Shown piece by piece: positions 27,850-37,080 of a DNA stretch of 64,000 nt. Source of the DNA: G965247265 sp965247265 (GTDB lineage Bacteria > Pseudomonadota > Gammaproteobacteria > UBA4575); NCBI GenBank assembly GCA_965247265.1, contig OZ252002.1:434001-498000 (forward strand), in the 5' to 3' direction. The notes under the pieces are model-generated. The model worked only from the letters and a program-made list of their open reading frames with translations. It did no database searches and was not told where the DNA came from. Position numbers and translations under genes: made by a program. Position 1 is the stretch's first letter, and every line of letters begins with the position of its first letter.

Positions 27850-29505
27850 TTACATCATTCCGCCCATTCCGCCCATTCCGCCCATGCCAGCCATATCAGT
27901 TGCTGCAGCATGGTCATGCTGCTCTTCGGCTGGTTTTTCCGCTACCATGGCCTGTGTCGTGATCATCAAGCCCGCAACAGATGCTGCATTTTGCAATGCA
28001 GTTCGTGCAACTTTGGTTGGATCCAAAATACCCATTTCAATCATGTCACCAAACTCACTTGTTGCGGCGTTATAACCAAAATTGCCTTCGCCTTCATCAA
28101 CTTTGGCAAGGATGACAGATGCTTCGTCACCGGAGTTTGCTACGATTTGACGTAAGGGTTCCTCCAGTGCACGCATTGCAATCCCAATACCCATATTTTG
28201 CTCATGATTATCACCTTTAAGTTTTTCAAGAGCTTTACGAGTACGTAGCAATGCAACGCCGCCACCAGGAACAACACCTTCTTCAACTGCCGCACGCGTA
28301 GCATGTAATGCATCTTCAACACGCGCTTTCTTTTCTTTCATTTCAATTTCTGTAGCAGCTCCAACTTTAATTACAGCAACACCACCGGCAAGTTTTGCCA
28401 TGCGTTCTTGCAATTTTTCTTTATCATAATCAGACGTCGCCTCTTCAATTTGTGTTTTAATTTGCTCAACACGACCTTGAATGTCGCTAGCTTGTCCTGC
28501 GCCATCAATAATGGTCGTATTTTCCTTAGAAACACTAATGCGTTTTGCATTACCTAAATCATCAAGACTCGCTTTTTCAAGTGATAAACCGACTTCTTCC
28601 GAAATCACAGTACCACCCGTTAAAACTGCAATGTCTTGCAGCATGGCTTTACGTCTATCACCAAACCCAGGTGCTTTCGCAGCACAAACTTTAACAATGC
28701 CTCGGATGGTATTTACAACGAGTGTAGCTAACGCTTCGCCTTCTACGTCTTCAGCGATGATCATCAATGGCTTACCCGCTTTGGCGACCCCTTCCAGCAA
28801 TGGAAGCATGTCACGAATGTTTGAAATTTTCTTGTCATGCAGAAGAATATAAGGTTCATCCAATTCCGCTGACATGTTATCTTGATTATTAATAAAGTAA
28901 GGGGATAGATAACCACGATCAAACTGCATACCTTCAACAACGTCTAACTCATTATCTAGAGTATTGCCTTCTTCAACAGTAATTACACCCTCTTTACCAA
29001 CCTTGTCCATAGATTCTGCAATGATGTCACCGATTGAAGAGTCAGCATTTGCAGAAATACTGCCTACTTGTGCAATTGCTTTATTATCAGCACAAGGTTT
29101 TGACAAGTCTTGTAAAGCTTCTACTGCCCTGATCACAGCTTTATCCAAGCCACGCTTAAGGTCCATCGGGTTCATGCCCGCCGCGACTGATTTCATGCCT
29201 TCACAAACAATTGCTTGTGCAAGAACGGTGGCTGTGGTGGTTCCGTCACCTGCAACATCAGATGTATGCGAGGCAACTTCCTTCACCATTTGCGCACCCA
29301 TGTTCTCAAATTTGTCTTCTAATTCAATTTCTTTTGCAACTGATACACCGTCCTTAGTTACAGTTGGTGCACCAAAAGATTTATCTATCACAACATTACG
29401 ACCTTTAGGGCCTAATGTTGCCTTTACAGCGTTAGCCAAAATATTGACACCTCGTGTCATACCTCTTCTGGCTTCTTCGTCAAAACGTACTTCTTTTGCA
29501 CTCAT
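27850..29505 (-). CDS. groEL: Chaperonin GroEL
   Basis: The 551-residue product is a full-length 60-kDa chaperonin subunit with the ATP site DGTTTATVLAQ and EVGLSLEKASLDDLG in the apical domain. VEEGVVPGGGVALLR and the C-terminal repeat MAGMGGMGGMGGMM are also present. It forms the double-ring folding chamber with GroES. It lies 42 bases downstream of groES in one operon. Confidence 0.98.
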   Translation of the reverse strand: MSAKEVRFDEEARRGMTRGVNILANAVKATLGPKGRNVVIDKSFGAPTVTKDGVSVAKEIELEDKFENMGAQMVKEVASHTSDVAGDGTTTATVLAQAIVCEGMKSVAAGMNPMDLKRGLDKAVIRAVEALQDLSKPCADNKAIAQVGSISANADSSIGDIIAESMDKVGKEGVITVEEGNTLDNELDVVEGMQFDRGYLSPYFINNQDNMSAELDEPYILLHDKKISNIRDMLPLLEGVAKAGKPLMIIAEDVEGEALATLVVNTIRGIVKVCAAKAPGFGDRRKAMLQDIAVLTGGTVISEEVGLSLEKASLDDLGNAKRISVSKENTTIIDGAGQASDIQGRVEQIKTQIEEATSDYDKEKLQERMAKLAGGVAVIKVGAATEIEMKEKKARVEDALHATRAAVEEGVVPGGGVALLRTRKALEKLKGDNHEQNMGIGIAMRALEEPLRQIVANSGDEASVILAKVDEGEGNFGYNAATSEFGDMIEMGILDPTKVARTALQNAASVAGLMITTQAMVAEKPAEEQHDHAAATDMAGMGGMGGMGGMM

Positions 29506-29547
29506 TATATTTCCTTCCTAAATGCGTTAAAACTTTATATAAAAAGA

Positions 29548-29838
29548 CTAGCCTTCGATGACTGCCATAATGTCGTCTTCACGCATTACGAGCAGATCTT
29601 CGCCGTCAACTTTCACTTCCGTGCCGGAATATTTTCCAAATAGCACTTTGTCTCCTGTCTTTAAATCCAGCGCACGGATGTCGCCACTATCAGTGACTTT
29701 TCCATTCCCAACTGCCATTACTTCGCCTTTAATGGGTTTTTCAGTAGCAGAATCTGGAATAACAATACCGCCAGGGCTGGTACGTTCTTCTTCCATACGT
29801 TTGACGACCACTCGGTCATGCAACGGACGTATCTTCAT
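29548..29838 (-). CDS. groES: Co-chaperonin GroES
   Basis: The 96-residue product has the GroES signature IRPLHDRVVVKRMEEERTSPGGIVIPDSA and the roof loop. It caps GroEL. An AGGAGGCGATCC ribosome binding site precedes the ATG. The CIRCE operator lies about 60 bases upstream. Confidence 0.97.
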   Translation of the reverse strand: MKIRPLHDRVVVKRMEEERTSPGGIVIPDSATEKPIKGEVMAVGNGKVTDSGDIRALDLKTGDKVLFGKYSGTEVKVDGEDLLVMREDDIMAVIEG

Positions 29839-29898
29839 TTGGATCGCCTCCTAAATATATGTTTAGTTTAAATAGTTATTAGAAAATGTGTCTTATTG

Positions 29899-29925
29899 TT
29901 AGCACTCTCTATTAATGAGTGCCAA
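29899..29925 (-). promoter_or_regulatory. CIRCE operator (HrcA binding site) for groESL
   Basis: The half sites TTAGCACTC (29899-29907) and GAGTGCCAA (29917-29925) are separated by exactly 9 bases. The consensus is TTAGCACTC-N9-GAGTGCTAA, so there is one mismatch. Its place upstream of groES indicates HrcA repression of the chaperonin operon. HrcA itself is not in this window. Confidence 0.88.
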
Positions 29926-29980
29926 TAATACGAACACGGCACTCGAAGTCAAGCGCTTTCTAGCGATTTTTAGGGTTGGG

Positions 29981-30445
29981 TTACTCGTCATGATGGCCCG
30001 TCACTTTCCCCTCATAGACATTACCTTGTGAGCGATGGATATGCGCCTTCCCGAAATTCTCCGTCGAAATGGGATTAAAACGCTTGGCGATATACCTCAC
30101 CAATGGGCGGCGTGAGAAAGGCAGCAAACACAAGAAACCAATGGTGTCAGTAAAAAACCCCGGTGTAAGCAATAAGGCCCCACCAATTAACAATGCCACT
30201 CCTTCTAAAATTTCTGTAGTGGGCACGCGCCCATTCGCTAACGCTTGATTGAATCGGCTATAGGTAATGAAACCCTGTGTGCGAAGTAGCGCTGCACCTA
30301 TTACAGCGGTAAGCACGACAAGCGCTATGGTAGGCAATGCGCCGATGATAGAGCCCACTTGAATGAGAAGATAAATCTCAAAAATTGGCACGATTAGGAA
30401 TATGGCTATAAAAATTGGAAATATTCGCACTCGCGTTCGTGTCAT
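29981..30445 (-). CDS. fxsA: FxsA-family membrane protein
   Basis: The 154-residue product has the FxsA pattern: PIFEIYLLIQVGSIIGALPTIALVVLTAVIGAALLRTQG followed by LLIGGALLLTPGFFTDTIGFLCLLP. Several membrane helices are predicted. In Escherichia coli FxsA interferes with phage T7 exclusion; its ordinary role is unclear. Its position next to groESL is seen in many proteobacteria. Confidence 0.85.
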   Translation of the reverse strand: MTRTRVRIFPIFIAIFLIVPIFEIYLLIQVGSIIGALPTIALVVLTAVIGAALLRTQGFITYSRFNQALANGRVPTTEILEGVALLIGGALLLTPGFFTDTIGFLCLLPFSRRPLVRYIAKRFNPISTENFGKAHIHRSQGNVYEGKVTGHHDE

Positions 30446-30566
30446 GAGTAAGTACCTTTTAATTATGGTGACAATATGGGGACAGCAGGCATAAACTTCA
30501 ATACCTAGAGTGGAGCTTTTTTTAATGCTTATACGTGGAATTCTCGCCTAGATAGCGGCCCAAATC

Positions 30567-30887
30567 ATGACCTCCTATTTAGTTGTGTTAACCACTTTTC
30601 CAGATATCGACACCGCTCAGCGGATCGCTCAGGAAATCGTGCAGGCAAAGCTCGCAGCATGTGTAAATATCCTACCTCAAGGGCAATCTGTATATGTTTG
30701 GGAAGGTAAAACCTGCATCGAAAATGAGCTGGTAGCGCTGATCAAAACCACTGAAAACAACTATCTTGGACTGGAGTTATTTTTACAGCAACTGCACCCA
30801 TACGAACTTCCCGAGATAATTGCCACTCCAATAACTAACGGGGCAAAAAATTATTTGCAATGGATAACTTCGAATACAAAACCATGA
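30567..30887 (+). CDS. cutA: Divalent-cation tolerance protein CutA
   Basis: The 106-residue product matches CutA1: TTFPDIDTAQRIAQEIVQAKLAACVNILP, SVYVWEGK and HPYELPEIIATPI. CutA forms cytosolic trimers of uncertain role. Its stop overlaps the dsbD start (ATGA at 30884-30887), the usual cutA-dsbD coupling. Confidence 0.92.
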   Translation: MTSYLVVLTTFPDIDTAQRIAQEIVQAKLAACVNILPQGQSVYVWEGKTCIENELVALIKTTENNYLGLELFLQQLHPYELPEIIATPITNGAKNYLQWITSNTKP

Positions 30888-32839
30888 AAAAATTAGGCTT
30901 CTATTTTCTGCTTATTTTTATACTGGCTAATCCGTTTGGCTGGATTGTCGCGTTTAATTCGTCTGATTCAAATTTTCAGACACCTCTTTTCATAAGCCAA
31001 TTAGACAAGCTAACTAACGTTGCTAATGCTTCTAACGAAGATGAGTTTTTAGATCCCGACATTGCTTTTCAAGTTAGTACGAAACAGAGCAATGCAAATA
31101 CCATTACATCAACTTGGTCAGTCGTCGAGGGTTACTATCTTTATAAAGATAAGATCAGCGTCTCCCCACAAGATGCATCACAAGTTTCCTTGGGCAATAT
31201 GGTATTGCCTGAAGGGAAAGAAAAAATGGATGAGTACTTTGGCCAGATAGTATCTATTGATCATAGTTTTCAAGCTGATATCCCTATACAAAGCATTGCC
31301 TCGAGTTCTGGCACGGTTGATCTAATTGTTAAGTATCAAGGTTGTGCAAAAGCGGGGCTTTGCTATCCACCCATTACAAAATATATCAGTGTTGCATGGA
31401 ACAATTTAGGCGGCACCGGCACACAATCATCATCCAGCGCAACAAGCGGTACAACGCCCAGTTCTGCAGTAAATAATGCGAGCTTTCAATCTGAACAAGA
31501 CAAAATTGCGAGCACACTTGCATCAGGAAAACTCTGGTTCACAGTACTAACCTTCTTTGGATTAGGATTGTTATTGGCCTTTACACCGTGCGTATTTCCA
31601 ATGATTCCTATTTTATCCAGTATTATTGTTGGGCAAGGTGAAAGCATATCTACATCAAAAGCATTTTCATTGTCACTAATTTATGTGTTAGCGATGGCCG
31701 TCACCTACACCGTGGCAGGTGTTGTAATTGGACTGTCTGGTGAAAACATTCAAATATGGTTCCAAAACCCTTGGGTACTCAGTGTCTTTGCAGGAATATT
31801 TATTTTGTTGTCATTGGCCATGTTCGGTTTTTATGAATTACAAATGCCAAATTCTGTGCAATCTAAGTTAAATATGATCAGCTCTAACCAACAGCAAGGC
31901 TCTTATATTGGAGCGGGAATCATGGGCTTTTTGTCGGCACTCATTGTAGGCCCTTGTGTCACTGCACCATTAATCGGCGCATTAATTTATATTGCAAATA
32001 CCGGTGATGCGCTTATTGGTGGCATTGCATTATTTGCATTAAGCATTGGTATGGGCGCACCACTGCTTGCAATTGGAACATCCGCGGGCAAAGTGCTCCC
32101 TAAAGCAGGTGCATGGATGGATTCAGTAAAGGCAGTATTTGGTGTACTTTTACTAGCGTTAGCAATTTGGTTATTAGAACGCATTCTGCCTGGGGAAATA
32201 GTTTTGTTGTTATCAGGCGCATTGTTAATTGTTTCTGCAATTTATCTTGGCGCACTCGATGCAATTAAAGAAGGCGCATCAGGTTGGTCTAAACTATGGA
32301 AAGGCTTAGGCTTAATTTCGCTGGTCTATGGCGCAATCCTTGTAATTGGCGCAACTAGCGGCGGCCAAAGTTTGTTACAGCCTTTGCAGGGTATTTCTAC
32401 TCCACAAGTTGCCTCAAGCATATACGGCAACAATTCAAGAGATTCGCATTCGCTCGCATTTAAGCAAGTGAAAGGCATCGATGGACTCAATGCTGCAATC
32501 CAGCAAGCCGTACAAGCAGGCAAGCCTATAATGTTGGATTTTTATGCAGACTGGTGTATTTCATGCAAAGAAATGGAATCATTTACATTCAGCGACGCAA
32601 ACGTTCAACTGTCTTTAGACAACTTCGTAATGTTGCAGTCTGATGTCACAGATAATGACGAAGCAGACCAAGCACTGCTCAAAGAATTAGGCTTGTTTGG
32701 CCCGCCCGCAATTTTGTTTTATAGCAAATCAGGTAATGAACTGCGTAACTATCGAGTAGTTGGCTATATGGATGCACCAAAATTTTCTTCGCATATTGAA
32801 AGCTTCAAACAATCAAGCACCGTCGCGCTAAACGATTAG
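30884..32839 (+). CDS. dsbD: Thiol:disulfide interchange protein DsbD
   Basis: The product is about 651 residues when started at ATG 30884, which gives a clean signal peptide. An upstream in-frame ATG at 30860 would add 8 non-signal residues. The periplasmic alpha domain carries the cysteine pair in YQGCAKAGLCYPP. The membrane domain carries LAFTPCVFPMIP and IVGPCVTAPLIG. The C-terminal thioredoxin-like gamma domain has YADWCISCKEME. All six redox cysteines are therefore present. DsbD passes electrons from cytosolic thioredoxin (trxA is in this window) to the periplasm. Confidence 0.95.
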   Translation: MKKLGFYFLLIFILANPFGWIVAFNSSDSNFQTPLFISQLDKLTNVANASNEDEFLDPDIAFQVSTKQSNANTITSTWSVVEGYYLYKDKISVSPQDASQVSLGNMVLPEGKEKMDEYFGQIVSIDHSFQADIPIQSIASSSGTVDLIVKYQGCAKAGLCYPPITKYISVAWNNLGGTGTQSSSSATSGTTPSSAVNNASFQSEQDKIASTLASGKLWFTVLTFFGLGLLLAFTPCVFPMIPILSSIIVGQGESISTSKAFSLSLIYVLAMAVTYTVAGVVIGLSGENIQIWFQNPWVLSVFAGIFILLSLAMFGFYELQMPNSVQSKLNMISSNQQQGSYIGAGIMGFLSALIVGPCVTAPLIGALIYIANTGDALIGGIALFALSIGMGAPLLAIGTSAGKVLPKAGAWMDSVKAVFGVLLLALAIWLLERILPGEIVLLLSGALLIVSAIYLGALDAIKEGASGWSKLWKGLGLISLVYGAILVIGATSGGQSLLQPLQGISTPQVASSIYGNNSRDSHSLAFKQVKGIDGLNAAIQQAVQAGKPIMLDFYADWCISCKEMESFTFSDANVQLSLDNFVMLQSDVTDNDEADQALLKELGLFGPPAILFYSKSGNELRNYRVVGYMDAPKFSSHIESFKQSSTVALND

Positions 32840-32941
32840 TCGTGTATAGATAGATGCTAACTTAGATTGGCAATCACTTTTACCTGTCTGATGAATGCTT
32901 TATAGACCCTGGAATTTAAATGAAGTCCGCACCTCTATCAT

Positions 32942-33613
32942 TTACTTTGCACGGGGTAAAAGCGCCCCCGGTTTTCCTGCTAAATCGTTCCACAATTCGT
33001 TAAGACGTTTGTCACGTCCGCAGGCATAACGATAATACTTGTAACGAACCGGATTCTTTTTATAGTAATCTTGGTGGTAGTCTTCTGCCGGGTAAAACGT
33101 TTTCGCGGGGAATAGTTGCGTAACGATTGGTTTATTAAAAAAATTAGATTTCCCCAATTCCGTAATTGACATTTCTGCTTGTATTTTCTGGGCTTCATCT
33201 AAATAGAAAATTGCCGTGCGGTAACTTTCGCCGTTATCACAAAACTGGCCCTTGGCATTCAATGGATCAACGTTATGCCAAAACACTGTCAGTAGCGTTT
33301 CGTAATTAATCTGCAATGGATCGTAACTTACCTCAACAGCCTCAAAGTGACCCGTGTCTTTATAGGAAACGTCTTCATAAGTAGGGTTTTTAGTAAGACC
33401 ACCGGTGTAGCCAGACACCGTGGACAACACCCCTTTTAACTTATCGAACGGAGGTTCCATGCACCAAAAGCAGCCGCCTGCAAACATGGCTGTTTTTACC
33501 TCAGCTCGAGCTGAATTTCCTACTTGTTTTTCATTTGCCCATGCAAAACCTACAAACATCAACATGCATGCAACAACGAACCCGAACCATGTGTACGTAT
33601 TACTATATTTCAT
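32942..33613 (-). CDS. msrA: Periplasmic methionine sulfoxide reductase A
   Basis: The 223-residue product has an N-terminal signal peptide (cleavage near FAWANE) and the MsrA core AGGCFWCMEPPF with the catalytic cysteine. GYTGG, VSYDP and FYPAEDYHQDYYKKNP follow. It reduces the S epimer of oxidised methionine. The signal peptide makes an envelope location likely, unlike the usual cytosolic enzyme. It is convergent with dsbD, which could supply periplasmic reducing power. Confidence 0.92.
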   Translation of the reverse strand: MKYSNTYTWFGFVVACMLMFVGFAWANEKQVGNSARAEVKTAMFAGGCFWCMEPPFDKLKGVLSTVSGYTGGLTKNPTYEDVSYKDTGHFEAVEVSYDPLQINYETLLTVFWHNVDPLNAKGQFCDNGESYRTAIFYLDEAQKIQAEMSITELGKSNFFNKPIVTQLFPAKTFYPAEDYHQDYYKKNPVRYKYYRYACGRDKRLNELWNDLAGKPGALLPRAK

Positions 33614-33738
33614 AATAGTCCTAGGTAATTAAGAGCAGCCTTTCTTTGATATCCTTACACACTCATTATTCAAACCGTTCATATGGCGTTGTCATGGAAA
33701 TTTTCTATAAAAATGCTAAAAGTCAGCAAAAATACATG

Positions 33739-33764
33739 ATTTATCGACAATCTTGCCGATAAAT
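33739..33764. repeat. 8-bp inverted repeat upstream of aroQ
   Basis: ATTTATCG (33739-33746) and CGATAAAT (33757-33764) form a perfect dyad with a 10-base spacer. It lies in the 280-base region between divergent msrA and aroQ. No T run follows on either strand, so an operator is more likely than a terminator. No regulator can be named. Confidence 0.35.
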
Positions 33765-33894
33765 TCTTTAAAATACTTTAATTTTATAATAACTCAATTA
33801 TTTTACTGTTAACGATATGAATTTCATGTAAGCTCGCATCCAATAATAATTAAGCGACAAGATCAACGCATTTAGCAACAAATTAAATGAATTT

Positions 33895-34338
33895 ATGGCT
33901 AATTTCTTACTATTAAATGGCCCAAACCTCAATTTACTCGGTCAAAGAGAGCCTGAAGTATACGGATATGAATCGCTTGCTGATGTGGTTCAGCGTGCGC
34001 GCGTGCAAGCAACGACGTTGGGGCATCAACTGGCTGACTTCCAAAGTAATGCTGAGCATGAGTTAGTTGAGCGCATTCATCAGGCAAAAAAAGAGGGTAT
34101 AAGTATGATCATTTTTAATCCAGGCGCCTTTACTCATACCAGCATTTCACTTCGAGATGCACTGCTAGGTGTTGATATCCCATTTATTGAACTTCACTTA
34201 TCAAATGTATTTTCACGTGAGGAATTTCGGCAACACTCTTATCTGTCAGATATTGCAGTGGGCGTAATCTCTGGAATGGGGCCAAAGGGGTATGAGCTTG
34301 CAGTTGAAGCCGCAGACAACAAAATTACAGCGAGTTAA
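33895..34338 (+). CDS. aroQ: Type II 3-dehydroquinate dehydratase
   Basis: The 147-residue product opens with LLNGPNLNLLGQREPEVYG and contains QSNAEHELVERIHQA, FNPGAFTHTSISLRDAL and ELHLSNVFSREEFRQHS. This is the complete AroQ pattern with the catalytic Tyr and His. It dehydrates 3-dehydroquinate in the shikimate pathway. It is 2 bases upstream of accB, the conserved order in gammaproteobacteria. Confidence 0.95.
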   Translation: MANFLLLNGPNLNLLGQREPEVYGYESLADVVQRARVQATTLGHQLADFQSNAEHELVERIHQAKKEGISMIIFNPGAFTHTSISLRDALLGVDIPFIELHLSNVFSREEFRQHSYLSDIAVGVISGMGPKGYELAVEAADNKITAS

Positions 34339-34340
34339 AA

Positions 34341-34796
34341 ATGGATATTCGTAAAGTTAAAAAATTAATCGAGTTAATAGAGGAATCAGATATCGCAGAG
34401 ATTGAAATTGATGAAGGCGATGAATCTATACGGATCAGCCGAGGTTCGACTGCACCCATTCAACCAATTGTCATATCACAAGCTGCAGCTGCCCCAATCG
34501 CTCCAACTTTAAGTCCTACTGATTCTTCTAGTGATGCAAAAGCCGCGGTTTCAGCACCCGATGGGCATACTGTTAATTCGCCCATGGTTGGTACATTTTA
34601 TGAAGCGCCCGCACCGGGTCAAAAGCCGTTCGTAGAAGTCGGACAATCTGTTCAAGTGGGTGATACATTGTGCATAATTGAAGCGATGAAAATGTTAAAC
34701 CAAATTGAAGCCGATAAAGCTGGAACTGTTACAGCTGTTTTAGCTGAAAATGCTCAACCTGTTGAATATGGACAAGCATTGTTTGTACTTAGCTAA
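34341..34796 (+). CDS. accB: Biotin carboxyl carrier protein
   Basis: The 151-residue product has an N-terminal helical part, a Pro/Ala linker (about 50-75) and the biotinyl domain VNSPMVGTFYEAPAPG...CIIEAMKMLNQIEADKAG. The lysine of EAMKM is the biotin attachment site. It is part of acetyl-CoA carboxylase for fatty acid synthesis and is followed by accC. Confidence 0.96.
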   Translation: MDIRKVKKLIELIEESDIAEIEIDEGDESIRISRGSTAPIQPIVISQAAAAPIAPTLSPTDSSSDAKAAVSAPDGHTVNSPMVGTFYEAPAPGQKPFVEVGQSVQVGDTLCIIEAMKMLNQIEADKAGTVTAVLAENAQPVEYGQALFVLS

Positions 34797-34821
34797 GATT
34801 CTCGTTAAATAATATCCCCAT

Positions 34822-36162
34822 ATGATAGATAAAGTTGTAATTGCCAATCGCGGCGAAATAGCACTACGCATTCTTCGTGCTTGTCGTGATATGGGCACGA
34901 AAACAGTCGCACTTCATTCCGAAGCAGACCGTGACTTAATGCATGTTGGTATGGCAGATGAGTCTGTTTGTATCGGTCCCGCTCCTTCAGTAGAAAGTTA
35001 TTTAAATATACCTGCAATTATTAGCGCAGCAGAAGTAACCGATGCAACCGCCATACATCCCGGCTACGGTTTCTTGTCGGAAAATGCCGAATTCGCTGAG
35101 GTGGTTGAATCAAGTGGGTTTATATTTATTGGGCCTACTGCAGATACGATTCGCATGATGGGAGATAAAATTTCCGCCAAACGTGCAATGGATGCAGCAG
35201 GCGTACCCTGCGTACCAGGTACTGCAGATCCGATCGGCGAAGATATCGATCAAAGCATGCGTATGGCGCGCGATATCGGCTACCCAATAATTGTTAAAGC
35301 AGCAGGCGGTGGCGGAGGTCGAGGCATGCGCGTTGTTTTTGATGAGAACGAATTAGAGGAGTCGATCTCATTAACGCGTACGGAAGCTACGGCTGCATTT
35401 AAAGATGGCCGATTGTATATGGAAAAGTTTTTACAAAACCCACGTCACGTAGAATTTCAGGTGTTAGCAGATACTCACGGCAATGCGATACATTTATTTG
35501 AACGCGATTGTTCGATGCAGCGACGCAACCAGAAAGTTATTGAAGAAGCGCCTGCCTTTGGCATTACCCCAGAACAACGACAATTCATAGGCGAGCGTGT
35601 AACCGAGGCTTGTCGCCAAATGGGCTATCGCGGCGCAGGCACTTTTGAGTTTCTATATGCGAATGGTGAATTCTTTTTCATTGAAATGAATACTCGTGTG
35701 CAAGTTGAACATCCCGTAACAGAGATGATCACAGGTATCGATATTGTTAAACAACAACTAGTTATTGCAGCGGGAGATACCCTTCAGTTTAAACAGGATG
35801 ACATTAAAATTCGCGGACATGCTATTGAGTGCAGAATAAATGCTGAAGACCCATATAAATTTACGCCGTGCCCGGGTGAAGTCACACACTTCCATTGTCC
35901 GGGCGGACCTGGAATTCGTGTCGATACTCACTTGTATAACGGTTACAAAGTACCGCCTCATTATGATTCGATGATTGGTAAGTTATTGGCAGTTGGGCAT
36001 AGTCGTGAAGGGGCGATCACACGAATGAAAGGTGCATTACACGAGATTGTGATAGAAGGTATCACCACAAATGTGCCTTTACATCAGGACCTAATGCAGG
36101 ATCCTGTATTTATTAACGCAGAACATAATATTCACTACCTCGAATCTAAGTTAAAAAACTAG
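34822..36162 (+). CDS. accC: Biotin carboxylase of acetyl-CoA carboxylase
   Basis: The 446-residue product has the full ATP-grasp biotin carboxylase: KVVIANRGEIALRILRACR, HPGYGFLSENAEFAE, the glycine loop KAAGGGGGRGMRVV and FFIEMNTRVQVEHPVTEMITG. It carboxylates biotin on AccB. Length is normal and there is no lesion, in contrast with the next three genes downstream. Confidence 0.97.
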   Translation: MIDKVVIANRGEIALRILRACRDMGTKTVALHSEADRDLMHVGMADESVCIGPAPSVESYLNIPAIISAAEVTDATAIHPGYGFLSENAEFAEVVESSGFIFIGPTADTIRMMGDKISAKRAMDAAGVPCVPGTADPIGEDIDQSMRMARDIGYPIIVKAAGGGGGRGMRVVFDENELEESISLTRTEATAAFKDGRLYMEKFLQNPRHVEFQVLADTHGNAIHLFERDCSMQRRNQKVIEEAPAFGITPEQRQFIGERVTEACRQMGYRGAGTFEFLYANGEFFFIEMNTRVQVEHPVTEMITGIDIVKQQLVIAAGDTLQFKQDDIKIRGHAIECRINAEDPYKFTPCPGEVTHFHCPGGPGIRVDTHLYNGYKVPPHYDSMIGKLLAVGHSREGAITRMKGALHEIVIEGITTNVPLHQDLMQDPVFINAEHNIHYLESKLKN

Positions 36163-36179
36163 CAGCCCTATGCAAATGC

Positions 36180-37057
36180 GTGGTTGACGTGTTTGAAGTT
36201 CAATTAATTATCTCAAAGTTACAGTTTACCGCTGTAGAAATTATTCTTGATGAATGGGAAGCAATTTCTATAAGTATGCAAGATGCCGAGAATGATCCGG
36301 TATTTGTTGAAAAAGTTGACGAGACTCCAATTTGGGGCCATGTATCCCTAACCGCTTTATTTAATAATGATATTGACGTTATTAGATTGCAAAGCGTTAT
36401 TGAAAAAGCACTTGCATGTCCTGTCGACATCTCCAAATATCCTGTTGCTATTCAAAATTACGAACAGACTTGGGAGAAAATTTTCCGCCCCTGCAATTTG
36501 TTGAACGGTTATGGGTTTGCCCTAGCTGGTGTCGCAGTCCCGATCCCTTTGCAGTTAATATTCGATTAGATCCTGGTTTAGCTTTTGGTACGGGCACACA
36601 TCCAACAACTGCTTTGTGCCTTGAGTGGTTGGCTAAGCATCCTGTTATTGATCAAACCGTCATAGACTTTGGTCGCGGTTCAGGTATTTTAGCTATCTCA
36701 GCTTATTATCTTGGTGCGAAATCTATTCTAGCTGTTGCTCATGATGTTCAAGCTACACGCGCTACGCGTGCAAATGCAGATGAAAATTTCTTACCGAACG
36801 ATAAACTCACCATTACAACAGCCGATTCACTGGTCAATCATACTTGTAATTTGCTGATTGCTAATATCCTTTTAAGACCATTACTTAACTTAGAGTAACA
36901 ATTCGCAAATGCGCTACAGTCTACCGGAAAAATAATATTATCCGGTATACTGGAACAACAACTTGAAGAACTGACTTAGGCATATCAGCAGAAATTTTCA
37001 ATTGATCATATACACTCGTAAAATGAATGGTTATTAATAGAAGCTTCGCTTAAATAG
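36180..37057 (+). pseudogene. prmA: Ribosomal protein L11 methyltransferase PrmA, decayed
   Basis: Homology to PrmA runs along the whole interval. The GTG-started first frame gives FEVQLIISKLQ and ISISMQDAENDPVF..ETPIWGH. The frame shifts at the A4 run at 36477-36480 (one A missing), and the second frame gives FPPLQFVERLWVCPSW and DPGLAFGTGTHPTTALCLEWL. In-frame stops follow: TAA at 36896, TAG at 36977 and TAA at 37019, before the natural-looking end EWLLIEASLK with TAG at 37055. The SAM motif is also changed, FGRGSG for FGCGSG. This is real loss of L11 trimethylation. Confidence 0.92.
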
Positions 37058-37080
37058 TTTTTATCCACACTAACTCAAAA

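Noticed and set aside
27850..27900. Short tandem repeat near the groEL end
   Set aside because: It encodes the normal GGM repeat at the GroEL C-terminus.
36416..36898. Independent methyltransferase gene
   Set aside because: It is the displaced C-terminal part of prmA, with matching family motifs on both sides of the frameshift.
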